From positions 1-64,000 of the forward strand of contig NZ_JBDLLG010000005.1 of the NCBI RefSeq assembly GCF_039822625.1: 64,000 nt of DNA, written 5' to 3'. This DNA is from Marinimicrobium locisalis. Lineage in GTDB: Bacteria; Pseudomonadota; Gammaproteobacteria; Pseudomonadales; Cellvibrionaceae. Shown here piece by piece: positions 6,956 through 16,237 of this stretch. Positions within the stretch are counted from its first letter, which is position 1. Each line of letters begins with the position of its first letter. The notes beneath the pieces are model-generated. The model searched no databases. It was not told the DNA's origin and was given only the letters and a program-made list of their open reading frames with translations. Both the position numbers and the translations under genes were made by a program.

Positions 6956-8863
6956 TTACGCCGGTTCTACCAGCATCCGGCCGACCATTTCCATGTGCAG
7001 CGCATGGCAGAACCAGCTGCAGTAGTACCAGTGCATGCCGGGCTTATCGGCCACAAAGGTGATGGACGACGTCTGCTGGGGACTGATTTCCATACTGACA
7101 CCGTGGTTGGTCATGACAAAGCCGTGGGAGACGTCCTCCACCTGATCAAGGTTGGTAACCGTCACGGTGACTTCGTCGCCCTGCTTCACGTTGAACTCTG
7201 TAAGGCCAAAAGAGGGCGCTATTGAGGTCATGTACACCCGCACCTTATTACCGTCGCGGATAACCTTGTTGTCGCTTTCCAGGTTGATTTTGTCTTTCTT
7301 GGCCCTTTCCACGGTGCTGGCAAAGAACGGATCGTTCCGGTCCCAGATTTTTTTGGTTCTGATCTGATCCCGACGCGCCAATATGCAGTCGTGAGGCTCG
7401 GCATAGGTCGGGCCGTCGTGGACGAGCTTCATTTCATCGCCGGAAATGTCGATCAGCTGGTCATTTTCAGGGTGCAGCGGTCCGGTGGGAAGGAAACGGT
7501 CCTTGGAGAACTTGCTAAGTACCACCAGCCACTGGCCGTCCGCATCGCTGGTTTCGGTCAAGGAGGCGTGAGTATGCCCCGGCTGGTAGTGCACATCCAG
7601 CTTCTGCTTGATGTAGTTGACCTTCTCACCGTTGTAGGCACGGATGGCCTCGGCAATGTTCCACTTCACGATCTGGCTATCCAGGAAGAGCGTGGTGTAG
7701 CCGTTACCCCGGCCATCGTAGGTGGTGTGAAGCGGCCCCAGGCCCAACTCCGGCTCCGCCACAACCGCCGCGCGGGGATCTTCAAGACTACCATCGAACA
7801 GTTCGTCCAACTTGTCAATTTGGATAACCGAAACCGTCGGTGACAGCTTACCGGCGGCAATAAAGTACTTTCCGTCCGGAGAGGTGTTCAAGCCGTGGGG
7901 ATTTTTCGGAACCGGGATGTAACGCGTGAAATCCGAGCCCTTACGTCCGTCTACGACCGGGACGTCGGAGCCGGCCAAGGTAGAGAACTTGCCCTCCTTC
8001 ACCGCTTTCTCTATACGCTCAATATTGAACACTACGACCCAGTCGCGCTCGTTGCGCATCATGCCACCCAGGTCGGTGGCGTCTTCCGAGTTATAACAGG
8101 TAGAAGCAGCGTATTTTCCGGTATAGTCAGCATCCACATTGTCCAGGTTGCCATCGACAATGACCTGGAACGCCATTTCCATTTTTTCGGCATCAATGAC
8201 GTTAAACATCGTGTAGCTGTTTTTGTCCTTCAGGTCATAGTTGGAGCCGTCATTCGGGTGCGGAATCACGAACTCGGCATTGGCAAACACATACTTGGTA
8301 TGAGGCACTTTCTGCAGGCGCAGGCCGTGAATGGCTTGGACACTGGGCACGGTCAGCATCTTGTCACACTTCATGATATCGAGACGGATGCGGGCCACCC
8401 GGGTGTTGGCCTTGTCGTTAATGAACAGGTACTTCCCGTCGTACTTGCCGTCGGTCATGGAAATGTGCGGGTGGTGGCAGTCGCCGTTAAGGTATTTGGC
8501 GCTCTCGCCCATAATTTCCCGACTTTCATTGGTGAGGCCCCAGCCACTGGCGGAGTCAACGTTGAACACCGGAATACGCATCAGCTCGCGCATGGAGGGT
8601 ACCCCCATCACGCGCACTTCACCCTGGTGCCCGCCACTCCAGAAACCGTAGTACTCATCCAGCTCGCCGGGTTCGACATGGATTTTGGCCCTGGATTCAC
8701 TCACGGCCTCCGCCCAGGACTCACGGCTCATTACCGCCCCACCGAGCGTCGCAGCGCCCATCAAGGTGGCGCTTCCCACGGCGGTGGCCCCCAGAAAACC
8801 ACGGCGGCTCAAGCCCGCCTTGTCTAGGTCATTCGAGGTGTTCTTTACATCTTTCTTACTCAT
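6956..8863 (-). CDS. nosZ: Nitrous oxide reductase NosZ, clade I (Tat-exported)
   Basis: A 635-residue periplasmic multicopper enzyme that reduces N2O to N2, the last step of denitrification. The twin-arginine signal SRRGFLG is at residues 19-25, which marks the typical (clade I) enzyme. CuZ ligands are visible in DCHHPH (128-133) and in downstream blocks such as KNPHGLNTSPDGKYF, GLGPLHTTYDGRG, QPGHTHASL and EPHDC. The C-terminal cupredoxin domain holds the CuA site: an upstream His in VSHGFVMTNHG, then C615, C619, H623 and M626. All key residues appear present, so the enzyme should be functional. AGGAGC precedes the ATG. It follows nosR by 75 bases. Confidence 0.97.
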   Translation of the reverse strand: MSKKDVKNTSNDLDKAGLSRRGFLGATAVGSATLMGAATLGGAVMSRESWAEAVSESRAKIHVEPGELDEYYGFWSGGHQGEVRVMGVPSMRELMRIPVFNVDSASGWGLTNESREIMGESAKYLNGDCHHPHISMTDGKYDGKYLFINDKANTRVARIRLDIMKCDKMLTVPSVQAIHGLRLQKVPHTKYVFANAEFVIPHPNDGSNYDLKDKNSYTMFNVIDAEKMEMAFQVIVDGNLDNVDADYTGKYAASTCYNSEDATDLGGMMRNERDWVVVFNIERIEKAVKEGKFSTLAGSDVPVVDGRKGSDFTRYIPVPKNPHGLNTSPDGKYFIAAGKLSPTVSVIQIDKLDELFDGSLEDPRAAVVAEPELGLGPLHTTYDGRGNGYTTLFLDSQIVKWNIAEAIRAYNGEKVNYIKQKLDVHYQPGHTHASLTETSDADGQWLVVLSKFSKDRFLPTGPLHPENDQLIDISGDEMKLVHDGPTYAEPHDCILARRDQIRTKKIWDRNDPFFASTVERAKKDKINLESDNKVIRDGNKVRVYMTSIAPSFGLTEFNVKQGDEVTVTVTNLDQVEDVSHGFVMTNHGVSMEISPQQTSSITFVADKPGMHWYYCSWFCHALHMEMVGRMLVEPA

Positions 8864-8938
8864 GAGCTCTGCTCCTATTGTGACAACTATTTGTAAAAGC
8901 CATTCAACGACTCTGGCCGGTCTTTGCGTTTATCAGTG

Positions 8939-11137
8939 TCAGGGTTCCGCTATCTGCACGACAGGAATGTACTCGTTGGGCGCCTTTTTCTTGCCCTTGG
9001 CCCGTCGCTTTTTCTTGTTCACCAGCGGCGGACATTTGTTGTCGTTGTGATAGGTCATTTGGCAGTCCAGGCAATAGTGGCACTCGTTCGCATTAATCCG
9101 GCCATCGGGATGAATCGCTTGAATTTCGCACTCTTTTGCACAGAGCTGGCAGGGGTCGCCACACTCTTTACGGCGTTTGAGCCAGTCGAACAACCTAAAC
9201 TTGCTCGGTATCGCCAGCGCCGCTCCCAGAGGGCAGATATAGCGGCAGTACACCTTTCGAGTGAAGATGCTGATAACCAACCAGAGCGCCGCATAGAGCA
9301 CAAACCACCACTGGCGGTCGAACTTCATGGTTACCGCGGTCTTGAAAGGTTCCACCTCGGCGGCCTGCTCGGCGGCGGACATGGATTCCAGCGAGATGCC
9401 GAACAACACCAGCAGGATGATGTATTTCAGAGCCCACAACCGCTCATGCACGGCGAATGGCAACTCGTACTGAGGCACTTTCAGCTTGCGGGACGCTTCA
9501 TTGATTAGCTCCTGCATGGCGCCAAAGGGGCACAGCCACCCGCAGAACACCCCGCGCCCCCACAGCAGAATACTGGCCGCGGTAAAAACCCATAAGATGA
9601 AGATAACGGGGTCGCTCAGAAACAGGCTCCAGCGAAAGTCCTGAAACAGCGAGTGGGCGAAGGTCAGCACGTTAACCACAGACAGTTGCCCAAGGGCGTA
9701 CCAGCCTATAAACACCACTGTAAAAATCAGGTAGCCACGACGCAGCCAGTGCAAAAATTTCGGCCGACGGGTGAATGTATCCTGTAGGAACAGAATCACC
9801 GTGAGCAACAGCAGTGCAACAACGATCACGCCGATTTGAAAGCTCTTCTGGTACCAGATATTGACCCACAGGGGACGATTGGCTTCTTCGGCCGCCGCAA
9901 TTTCCTCCGCGGTGGGTTCGGGCCGTTCAATGTATTGCTCCGGCATCTGATAGGGAAGCTCGAAGCTTGTAAAGATGCTGCTGACCGGGCCGGTCTGACG
10001 GCGCACCAGTAACTCCAACGTCCAGGGCGAACCGGGGTCAAACTGGTAGTGTTCACGAACGATAAAGATCGCCATCTCATCAAAGTCGGGCATTCCCTCG
10101 GCGTAGACATCCGACAGCCGCTCGTAATCACGGTCCCGGAAACTAATGCTTTCGCCAAACTGGCGCAGCTGCACCCGGTCGAAAATGCCGCCTCGAACAT
10201 AGCCCGAACCTTTGAACGAATACTCCCCCCGACCAAATACTCCAATGGCATGTTCGCCGGGCTCGAGATCTTCCATCAGAAAACGGTACTGGTTTTCGCC
10301 CAACAAGTTTCGCCCGATGGTCGGGGGGTTAAGGTGGGTGGCGTAGAGGTCGATAAAAGTTTCATCCACCTCCTGCGGCCCGGCTTCGTCCACGCCTTCC
10401 GCCTCGGTCCCCTCGAACGCCTTATCCACTTCACCACGGGTCAGGCGCAGCCGGCGCACGGCGCCATTACCGGTCAACTTCGCCCAGTCCGCCGGCTCGT
10501 AAACCTCCTCGCGCACCCTGGCCGGCTTCTGCGCCGTAGCCGCTTGGGCATCAATCAGCCCCAAGGAAACCGCCACTTCGTGCGCCGCCCGCATGACGAT
10601 TTCGTTAATGACCATGACGGTGACGGTCGCTCCGCTGACCGCATCGACGGTAACCGCGTTGGCGTCTCTGGAGCGGCCCACGACTACCCGCTGGTTAACA
10701 CCGATGCCTTCGTACTTAGCATTGAAGTCATGCAACTTCTGCTCGGGAATGCCGATCAGCAGAATGGGCTCATGGTGTTCTAGCACATAGGCATCCTGAA
10801 TCACCGCTTCGGTGTCGAGAATGATGTGCATATTGACTGGTTTGCCGGAGTAGGCGGGGATATTCACCACGTTCAAGCTCTGGAACGCATAGCCCAGCAC
10901 CTCCTCCCCGGCCGCAATGGTGCGCACGCCGTAGTCCCCTTTCGGCTCGGAGACTGTATCGGCCTCAGGGAAGACACGGTCAATGCGCGCCTGGGCAAGT
11001 TCGGCGTGCGGTTGCGCTCCCGGGCTCTCGGCAGCTTGCACTCCCGACACCACCCCCATGAACAAGGCCGGCAAAAACAGGACAATACATAGCCCAAGGT
11101 GGCGTGCGGAACTTGAAGGGATCCAACAGCTCTTCAT
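8939..11137 (-). CDS. nosR: NosR, membrane flavo-iron-sulphur protein for N2O respiration
   Basis: A 732-residue membrane protein required for nos expression and for electron supply to NosZ. After a signal/TM segment comes a periplasmic FMN-binding domain with SGATVTV at about residue 170, the motif where ApbE-type transferases attach FMN through Thr. Several membrane helices follow at about 430-600, with the CGWLCPFGA and CRYICPLGA motifs. The cytoplasmic tail carries two ferredoxin-like clusters, CGDPCQLCAKEC and CHYCLDC. I use ATG 11137; the TTG codon just before it is open but less likely. No nosX/apbE gene is present in the window, so flavinylation must rely on an apbE elsewhere. Confidence 0.95.
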   Translation of the reverse strand: MKSCWIPSSSARHLGLCIVLFLPALFMGVVSGVQAAESPGAQPHAELAQARIDRVFPEADTVSEPKGDYGVRTIAAGEEVLGYAFQSLNVVNIPAYSGKPVNMHIILDTEAVIQDAYVLEHHEPILLIGIPEQKLHDFNAKYEGIGVNQRVVVGRSRDANAVTVDAVSGATVTVMVINEIVMRAAHEVAVSLGLIDAQAATAQKPARVREEVYEPADWAKLTGNGAVRRLRLTRGEVDKAFEGTEAEGVDEAGPQEVDETFIDLYATHLNPPTIGRNLLGENQYRFLMEDLEPGEHAIGVFGRGEYSFKGSGYVRGGIFDRVQLRQFGESISFRDRDYERLSDVYAEGMPDFDEMAIFIVREHYQFDPGSPWTLELLVRRQTGPVSSIFTSFELPYQMPEQYIERPEPTAEEIAAAEEANRPLWVNIWYQKSFQIGVIVVALLLLTVILFLQDTFTRRPKFLHWLRRGYLIFTVVFIGWYALGQLSVVNVLTFAHSLFQDFRWSLFLSDPVIFILWVFTAASILLWGRGVFCGWLCPFGAMQELINEASRKLKVPQYELPFAVHERLWALKYIILLVLFGISLESMSAAEQAAEVEPFKTAVTMKFDRQWWFVLYAALWLVISIFTRKVYCRYICPLGAALAIPSKFRLFDWLKRRKECGDPCQLCAKECEIQAIHPDGRINANECHYCLDCQMTYHNDNKCPPLVNKKKRRAKGKKKAPNEYIPVVQIAEP

Positions 11138-11140
11138 CAA

Positions 11141-11734
11141 AAACCGATCTCAACTATGGAGGAGAGAAGAAGAGAGTCTCGCTACAGTCGAAGTGCGTCC
11201 ATATAGAACAACGGCAGATCATGGACTCATGATTGGGAAAATTATCGCACTCTTTTTTAGGCGGTGGATACCACTGGGAGCGAGGCGCTAGAGGTACCCC
11301 CGAGTGGGTAACCTCCTGTTTTACTTGGCTTTCCCGCGGCCCCGGCCAGCTCCCTTGTGATCCGTCCACACTCGTCCCGGGACGCCAAGCCTTTTGCCTC
11401 CTTGCCCAAGGGACGACGTTCCGCCCTCCACCAACGCGGCGACCCTACCCCGCCCTATACCTCTCCCGCGAGCTTGTCGCCCTGGTTGCCCGCCCGGGCC
11501 CGGATACCTACCACCCTCGCACAACGCTGAGCGGCCCTATTTGCCCCCCGCCTGTGAGCCCTCCCATTTCGAAGCCGTCCGCAGGCCAGGAAACGACCGT
11601 GGCGGTGAAATCAAAAAAATTTAGTAGAAGGGGGAATAAAACGTCGCCTGGATCGTTGTCGCTTATGAAACACACAAAAAGGCGGCGCTTTGTCGCCTTA
11701 GCAACACGATCAATCATCAAGAAGAGGTCTCGCC
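11141..11734. other. 594-base noncoding region between nosR and the DUF5666 gene
   Basis: Two divergent genes flank this region. The nosR-proximal part has a dyad ATCATG-GACT-CATGAT (11218-11233), which does not match the FNR consensus. From about 11300 to 11580 the + strand is rich in C and poor in G. Open frames there have low-complexity Pro/Arg or Gly/Arg composition and look like chance. The right end carries an ECF-type promoter (11633-11660) and a hairpin AAGGCG/CGCCTT (11679-11699) in the DUF5666 leader. Confidence 0.6.
11633..11660 (+). promoter_or_regulatory. ECF-type promoter shared with the sigma operon (DUF5666 side)
   Basis: GGAATAAAAC (11633-11642), 11 bases, then CGTTGTC (11654-11660). 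The same two boxes with exactly the same spacing precede the ECF sigma gene at 17536-17509 on the other strand. This is a -35/-10 arrangement of ECF type. It predicts a start near 11668 and a leader of about 67 bases. Confidence 0.75.
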
Positions 11735-13387
11735 ATGAAACATCTAAAGAAAAGCGTACTGGCCACATCCATCGCCATGATTATGACCGGCTGCGGTGGC
11801 AGCAGCGGTGATTCTGATCCGAACACCGACAGTCCGGACCAAACCGACTCGAGCTCCAAGGTGAGCTCCTCCGGGGTGATTACCGGCTTCGGCAGCATCT
11901 ACGTGAACGGCGTCCGCTACGACACCGCCAGCGCGGAAGTCGAGTTTGAGGGCAAAGGCCGCATGAGCGAAGACGACCTGCGCCTGGGCATGCGGGTGGA
12001 GATTGAAGCTGCCCAAGAGGGGGAAGGCCGTCGCGCCACTCGCGTGGTGTTCGATAAAGACCTGAAGGGCCCGGTCAGCACCGTGACGCCCGACGCGGAA
12101 GATCCCACCCTAGGCACCCTGGTGGTGTTGGGCCAGAGCGTGACCGTGGATGCGAACACCGTTGTAGGCAGCGGCGTCACCGATGCCAACATGGATGGCC
12201 GTATCGACCTGAACGACCTGAGCAGCAGCGAAGGGCGCGTCGTGGTTGAGGTGAGCGGCTTTCCCACAGACGCCGGCTTTGTTGCCACCCGCCTGGAGCG
12301 GCTCAACGGCGGTGACGACAGTGATGAGAACGAGGCGGAAGTCAAAGGCGTGGTGGCCGAGCTGGACACCGCCAACGGCACCTTTATGGTTCGCGGGCTG
12401 GAAGTCCACTACGACCTGACCGCCTTGGAGGATGACCTGGAAGAAGGTCAGCTTAGCGAGGGTTGGTTCGTGGAAGTCGAAGGTGAAGTCCAGGCGGACG
12501 GCAGCTTACAGGCCACCAAGATCGAGCGCGAAGACGACCGTTGGGAGGAAGACGACGAACGCGAAGGTGAGTTCGAAGTCGAGGGCATTGTTCAAGCCGT
12601 CGATACCGACAGCACCCCCAACAGCGTCACCATCAACGGCGCCGTGATCCCCATGGCCGACGCCAGCGTGCTCGTCGGTCTGGTCGGCACCAAGGTCGAA
12701 TTGGAAGGCTCGTTCAATGCCGAAGGTCAGCTGGAAATCGACGCCGACGATGACGGCATCAAGCGGGAATGGACCAACAATGTGGAGGTCTCCGACCGGG
12801 TCGAAACCGTGGGCGCCACCAGCTTCACCACCCGCATGGGCGTCACCGTCACCCCCACGGGCCTGAGCCGGGTGGAAGACGATAACGACGAGGATGGCGA
12901 CCACCTGAAGCCGGAAGAGTTTATGGCCCGCCTGCAAGCCGGCGATGCCATTGAGGCCCGGGGCTACCTCGCTGAAGACGGCACTCTCACCTGGAGCCGG
13001 ATTGAGCGCGACGACGATGATGGCGACCAAGCGTGCTCACTGCGCGCACCGGTAGAGGCGGGCAGCATTGATGTCTCCACCGGCACCTTCACCATGCTCG
13101 GGGTCACCATCGATACCGCCAGCATTCTGGACGACGGCGCCTTCGGTGGTGACGACGACAGCAGCCTCGGCCGAGTGGAATTCTTCAGCACTCTGAGCGC
13201 CGGCGCAGTGGTCGAAGCCGAGGGTAATGAAGAAGATGCGGCCGCCTGCTCAGACGGCCTGCTAGTGGCCGCGGAAGCTGAGTTCGAGTCCGATGACGAG
13301 GTGAACACCACCTACGACCGGGACGAGGATGACGCCGACGAGGAAGAAGAGACCGAAGAGAACGAGCAGGACGGCACTGAAGCTTAA
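11735..13387 (+). CDS. DUF5666 repeat lipoprotein, highly acidic
   Basis: A 550-residue exported lipoprotein with a lipobox ending at C20 (MTGC). The body is a series of about six beta-rich modules of the DUF5666 type; the first begins SGVITGFGSIYVNGVRYDT at about residue 46 and later ones begin VKGVVAELD, VEGIVQAVD and similar. One module contains a Ca-binding-like loop, DANMDGRIDLND (150-161). The tail is almost entirely Asp/Glu. DUF5666 has no assigned biochemical role. A promoter motif identical to that of the nearby ECF sigma operon indicates it belongs to that regulon, and the acidic subtilase lies directly downstream. Confidence 0.85.
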   Translation: MKHLKKSVLATSIAMIMTGCGGSSGDSDPNTDSPDQTDSSSKVSSSGVITGFGSIYVNGVRYDTASAEVEFEGKGRMSEDDLRLGMRVEIEAAQEGEGRRATRVVFDKDLKGPVSTVTPDAEDPTLGTLVVLGQSVTVDANTVVGSGVTDANMDGRIDLNDLSSSEGRVVVEVSGFPTDAGFVATRLERLNGGDDSDENEAEVKGVVAELDTANGTFMVRGLEVHYDLTALEDDLEEGQLSEGWFVEVEGEVQADGSLQATKIEREDDRWEEDDEREGEFEVEGIVQAVDTDSTPNSVTINGAVIPMADASVLVGLVGTKVELEGSFNAEGQLEIDADDDGIKREWTNNVEVSDRVETVGATSFTTRMGVTVTPTGLSRVEDDNDEDGDHLKPEEFMARLQAGDAIEARGYLAEDGTLTWSRIERDDDDGDQACSLRAPVEAGSIDVSTGTFTMLGVTIDTASILDDGAFGGDDDSSLGRVEFFSTLSAGAVVEAEGNEEDAAACSDGLLVAAEAEFESDDEVNTTYDRDEDDADEEEETEENEQDGTEA

Positions 13388-13409
13388 GAGGTAAGCTGTC
13401 GTAGTCCAG

Positions 13410-13434
13410 ACCGGGCCCCAGGGAAAGGCCCGGT
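13410..13434 (+). terminator. Terminator-like hairpin after the DUF5666 gene
   Basis: ACCGGGCC (13410-13417) and GGCCCGGT (13427-13434) form an 8-base stem with a 9-base loop, followed by TGTTCG, a poor T-run. It may only partly stop transcription into the subtilase gene. Confidence 0.45.
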
Positions 13435-13560
13435 TGTTCGCTGCAATTGCCAAAGGGATTTCCCTTGATCTATTCTGTCTTGTAGTCTGACCTGTGTTTC
13501 ACACCTGCGGTAACTACCCACCCCCAACTAGGGTATTGCCCTGACTCCGAGCCACTAGCC

Positions 13561-15264
13561 ATGTCCCCCAACGGTTTCCCTCCCTACACACGACTGCTGC
13601 TTACGGGCCTAATGGGGCTTTTGCTGAGCACGGCCGAAGCGGCGCATGCCGAATCACCTTTTTCCGGAGTCACCGGCTTGCCGGCCCCGACCCTGTACCT
13701 GGCGCAACGGGGCGATGACGACCTTGAGGACCTGAGGGACGATATTGAGGACGAGGTGGAGGACCTGGACGATGAGGTCGAGGATAGAATCGGCGGTGAA
13801 GCGGAGGACGAGCTAGAAGACGAGGTGGGCGATGAAATAGAGGATGAGCTCGAGGATCTGGCGGAAGAGGCGGCCGAAAACGCGCTGGACGATGACGCCG
13901 AAGACCTGGCGGAGGAGCTAGCCGAAGAGGCCGCCGAGGACGAGCTGGAAAACAGCCTGGAGGATGAGGCCGAGGACCTCGCCGAAGAGCGGGCCGAGGC
14001 CGCCGCCGAAGATCGGATGGATGAGGACGAGTTCGAAGATTTGGACGAGGACCTGGAGGACGAGCTCGAGGACGAACTCGATGAAGACCTGGAGCCCGAG
14101 AACCTGGAGGAAGGCTTCGACGAGGACGACCGGCTGGCCGAAGCCCTGGAAGAGCGGCTGCTGGATGCGGTGGAAGATGACTTGGACAGCCTCGTCGAGC
14201 TCAACACCGGCGATATTATTGTTCGCAATGAAATGCTGGTACTGGCCGACGCGGCGTTGCTGGAGCGGCTGAACCGCCACCCGGCACTCGAGCTTAGGGA
14301 GCGACAGCCTCTCTCCGCTCTGGGCACGAGCCTGGGCAGCTTCCGCGTTCGGAGCGACGTGTCACTGAACACCTTGCGGAGCGAACTGCGAGAGACCTAC
14401 CCGGGGCTCTCCGTGGACTTTAACCACGGTTATGAATTGAATCAGGGCCGGGGGGAGGCCGGCTCGCCGGTTACCTTGTCCTCCCTCTATCGATCCGCTA
14501 CACCGGGCCGAACACGGACCGCCATCGGCATGCTGGACGGACCGGTGAACACCGGCCACCCCGCCTTTGCGGACGCGCGGCTCGCGCAAAAAGCCTTCGT
14601 GCCCTCCCCCTCCGAGCGGGACCGGGCGCATGGCACGGCAGTCGCCTCGCTGCTCGTGGGCCGCACCCCGGCGTGGGAAGGCTTGGTGCCCGAGGCAGAG
14701 CTATATGTCGCCTCGGTATTTTCCGAGCAGGCCCGGTATGGCTCCATTGCCACCACCCAGAGCCTGATTACCGCGTTGGATTGGCTGGTGTCCCAGTCGG
14801 TGAAGGTGATCAATATCAGCCTCGCCGGCCCCGCCAACCAAACGCTGGAAACGGCGCTGGAGCGAGTTCGAGCCCAGGGCATTCTGCCGGTCGCGGCTGC
14901 GGGCAACGCCGGCCCCCTGGCGGACCCACAATACCCGGCCGCCTACCCCACAGTGGTGGCGGTCACGGCTATTAACCGCGAGCAAAGGCTCTACCCCTAT
15001 GCCGTACGCGGTGATCATTTGGATTTTTCCGCCTATGGCGTGAACCTGAGCGCCGCCTCCGGGAAGCGGGGGTTCGAAGCTGTCACCGGCACCTCCTTCG
15101 CCACGCCCGTGGTCACCGCCCTACTGGCCCGCGCTCTGATCGATAGCGGCTCGCCGGAAGCCGCGCTCCAAATGCTGAAGGCGGACACGCTGGACCTGGG
15201 CGAGCCCGGAAAGGACCCCCTGTTCGGTCACGGCTTGGCGGGGAAAAGCTGGCTATCAGAGTAA
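13561..15264 (+). CDS. Exported subtilisin-like protease (S8) with a long acidic N-terminal block
   Basis: A 567-residue secreted protein. After a signal peptide (about 1-30), residues about 52-215 are almost uninterrupted Asp, Glu, Ala and Leu, in a short-period pattern that should form acidic helices. Residues about 216-310 resemble a propeptide-like domain. The S8 catalytic domain follows, with D326 (GMLDGP), H357 (AHGTAVAS), oxyanion N449 (AAGNAGP) and S512 (GTSFATP), so the triad is complete. No membrane anchor or autotransporter barrel is seen. The gene lies between the DUF5666 lipoprotein gene and a convergent sigma/anti-sigma/beta-barrel operon, and its last 9 bases overlap the end of the barrel gene. 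The acidic block may bind cations or act as a chaperone or inhibitor; that is conjecture. Confidence 0.88.
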   Translation: MSPNGFPPYTRLLLTGLMGLLLSTAEAAHAESPFSGVTGLPAPTLYLAQRGDDDLEDLRDDIEDEVEDLDDEVEDRIGGEAEDELEDEVGDEIEDELEDLAEEAAENALDDDAEDLAEELAEEAAEDELENSLEDEAEDLAEERAEAAAEDRMDEDEFEDLDEDLEDELEDELDEDLEPENLEEGFDEDDRLAEALEERLLDAVEDDLDSLVELNTGDIIVRNEMLVLADAALLERLNRHPALELRERQPLSALGTSLGSFRVRSDVSLNTLRSELRETYPGLSVDFNHGYELNQGRGEAGSPVTLSSLYRSATPGRTRTAIGMLDGPVNTGHPAFADARLAQKAFVPSPSERDRAHGTAVASLLVGRTPAWEGLVPEAELYVASVFSEQARYGSIATTQSLITALDWLVSQSVKVINISLAGPANQTLETALERVRAQGILPVAAAGNAGPLADPQYPAAYPTVVAVTAINREQRLYPYAVRGDHLDFSAYGVNLSAASGKRGFEAVTGTSFATPVVTALLARALIDSGSPEAALQMLKADTLDLGEPGKDPLFGHGLAGKSWLSE

Positions 15265-16224
15265 TTGCAGGGTAAGACGCGCTTCCACTCGATTATCGGT
15301 GTAGTCCACGCTGGCGAGGTTGGAGGTATAGTCCCGGTGCTCGTAGCGCAGCTCCAGTTCCCAGCGGTTCCCCAGAGGGGCTTCCAAACGCGCGCGCCAG
15401 CGTTGGCGCTTATCCAGCCGGGCGCCGTCCTCATTGGTGGAATTATCACTGAGGTACTGGCGCTCCTCGTAGCGCCAGTCCAGCTTCAGAGTGGCCCAAC
15501 GCGGCAGGCGCCGGGTGTACAACAGGCCCAAGCGGTGGGCGTCGTAGTCATAGCGGGGGTTCACTGCGCGCTTGGCGCTGAGGCGATAGTTAGCACTCAC
15601 ATAGTGCGCGGTGCCGTCCAGAAAGTAGTAACCCGCCCACTGAGCCCGAGAATCGTCATTGTTACGCTCGGGCGCCCGCAGCAAATCCGTCTGCTTAAAG
15701 GCCAGCTCGCCACGCAGGTATAGCGAGCGGTTGACTAGACCGGAGGCCTGCAATCCAAGCTGGCGATTCTCCAGCAAACGGCTTCCGCCCAGGTAAGCCA
15801 CGCTGCCATCCACGCGTGTGGTCCAACGCACCGGCCCCCACCGGTGGCTCAAGTTGCCGTAGCCGTAATGCAAGCCCAGGTCATACCTCGGGTGCTCCTC
15901 AAAGCGCCGCTGCTCCATAAAGTAACCGGCGCCCAGCCGAGGGCCCGCCTCAAGCGCGTGCTCCACATCCAGGTCGACCGAGCCGACCCAGGCCGAACCA
16001 GAGTCCCGGGAGACCGAGTCGAGCTCTTCCACCACCAGGTTGTCTTCATGGCGGGCGCCGGCGGATACCGACAGGTCCACCGTATCCCGCACCTCGCGCC
16101 ACAACGGGGAAGGTTCTTCTGATGAGGGCCGCTCCGCCCCCTGCGCCAGGGCCGCAGCGCAGAGAAGAGCCAGCAGCGCTGGAGGCAGAGCCAAACAGCG
16201 GCGTTGAACGGAAAGTCGTTTCAT
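15256..16224 (-). CDS. Predicted outer-membrane beta-barrel protein of the ECF operon
   Basis: A 322-residue exported protein. A signal peptide ending near ALAQGA is followed by many alternating amphipathic strands with W, Y and R at regular spacing, and the C terminus RVEARLTLQLL has the form of an outer-membrane insertion signal. It resembles DUF560-like or other uncharacterised transport barrels, but I cannot name a family with certainty. It starts 13 bases after the anti-sigma gene and so belongs to the sigma operon. The 3' end overlaps the convergent subtilase gene by 9 bases. Confidence 0.7.
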   Translation of the reverse strand: MKRLSVQRRCLALPPALLALLCAAALAQGAERPSSEEPSPLWREVRDTVDLSVSAGARHEDNLVVEELDSVSRDSGSAWVGSVDLDVEHALEAGPRLGAGYFMEQRRFEEHPRYDLGLHYGYGNLSHRWGPVRWTTRVDGSVAYLGGSRLLENRQLGLQASGLVNRSLYLRGELAFKQTDLLRAPERNNDDSRAQWAGYYFLDGTAHYVSANYRLSAKRAVNPRYDYDAHRLGLLYTRRLPRWATLKLDWRYEERQYLSDNSTNEDGARLDKRQRWRARLEAPLGNRWELELRYEHRDYTSNLASVDYTDNRVEARLTLQLL

Positions 16225-16237
16225 TCTCTGGCTAATC

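Noticed and set aside
7895..8827. 310-residue frame opposite nosZ
   Set aside because: Antisense shadow of a fully conserved nosZ.
11218..11233. ATCATG-GACT-CATGAT as an FNR box for nosR
   Set aside because: Dyad symmetry is real but the half-sites do not match TTGAT/ATCAA.
11233..11811. 192-residue frame in the nosR/DUF5666 gap
   Set aside because: Pro/Arg/Ser composition, no ribosome site, runs across the ECF promoter and into the DUF5666 gene in another frame.
13584..14372. 262-residue serine-rich frame on the minus strand
   Set aside because: It is the antisense shadow of the Asp/Glu-rich block of the subtilase gene; GAC/GAG codons read backward as Ser/Arg/Leu. No signal or domain is seen.
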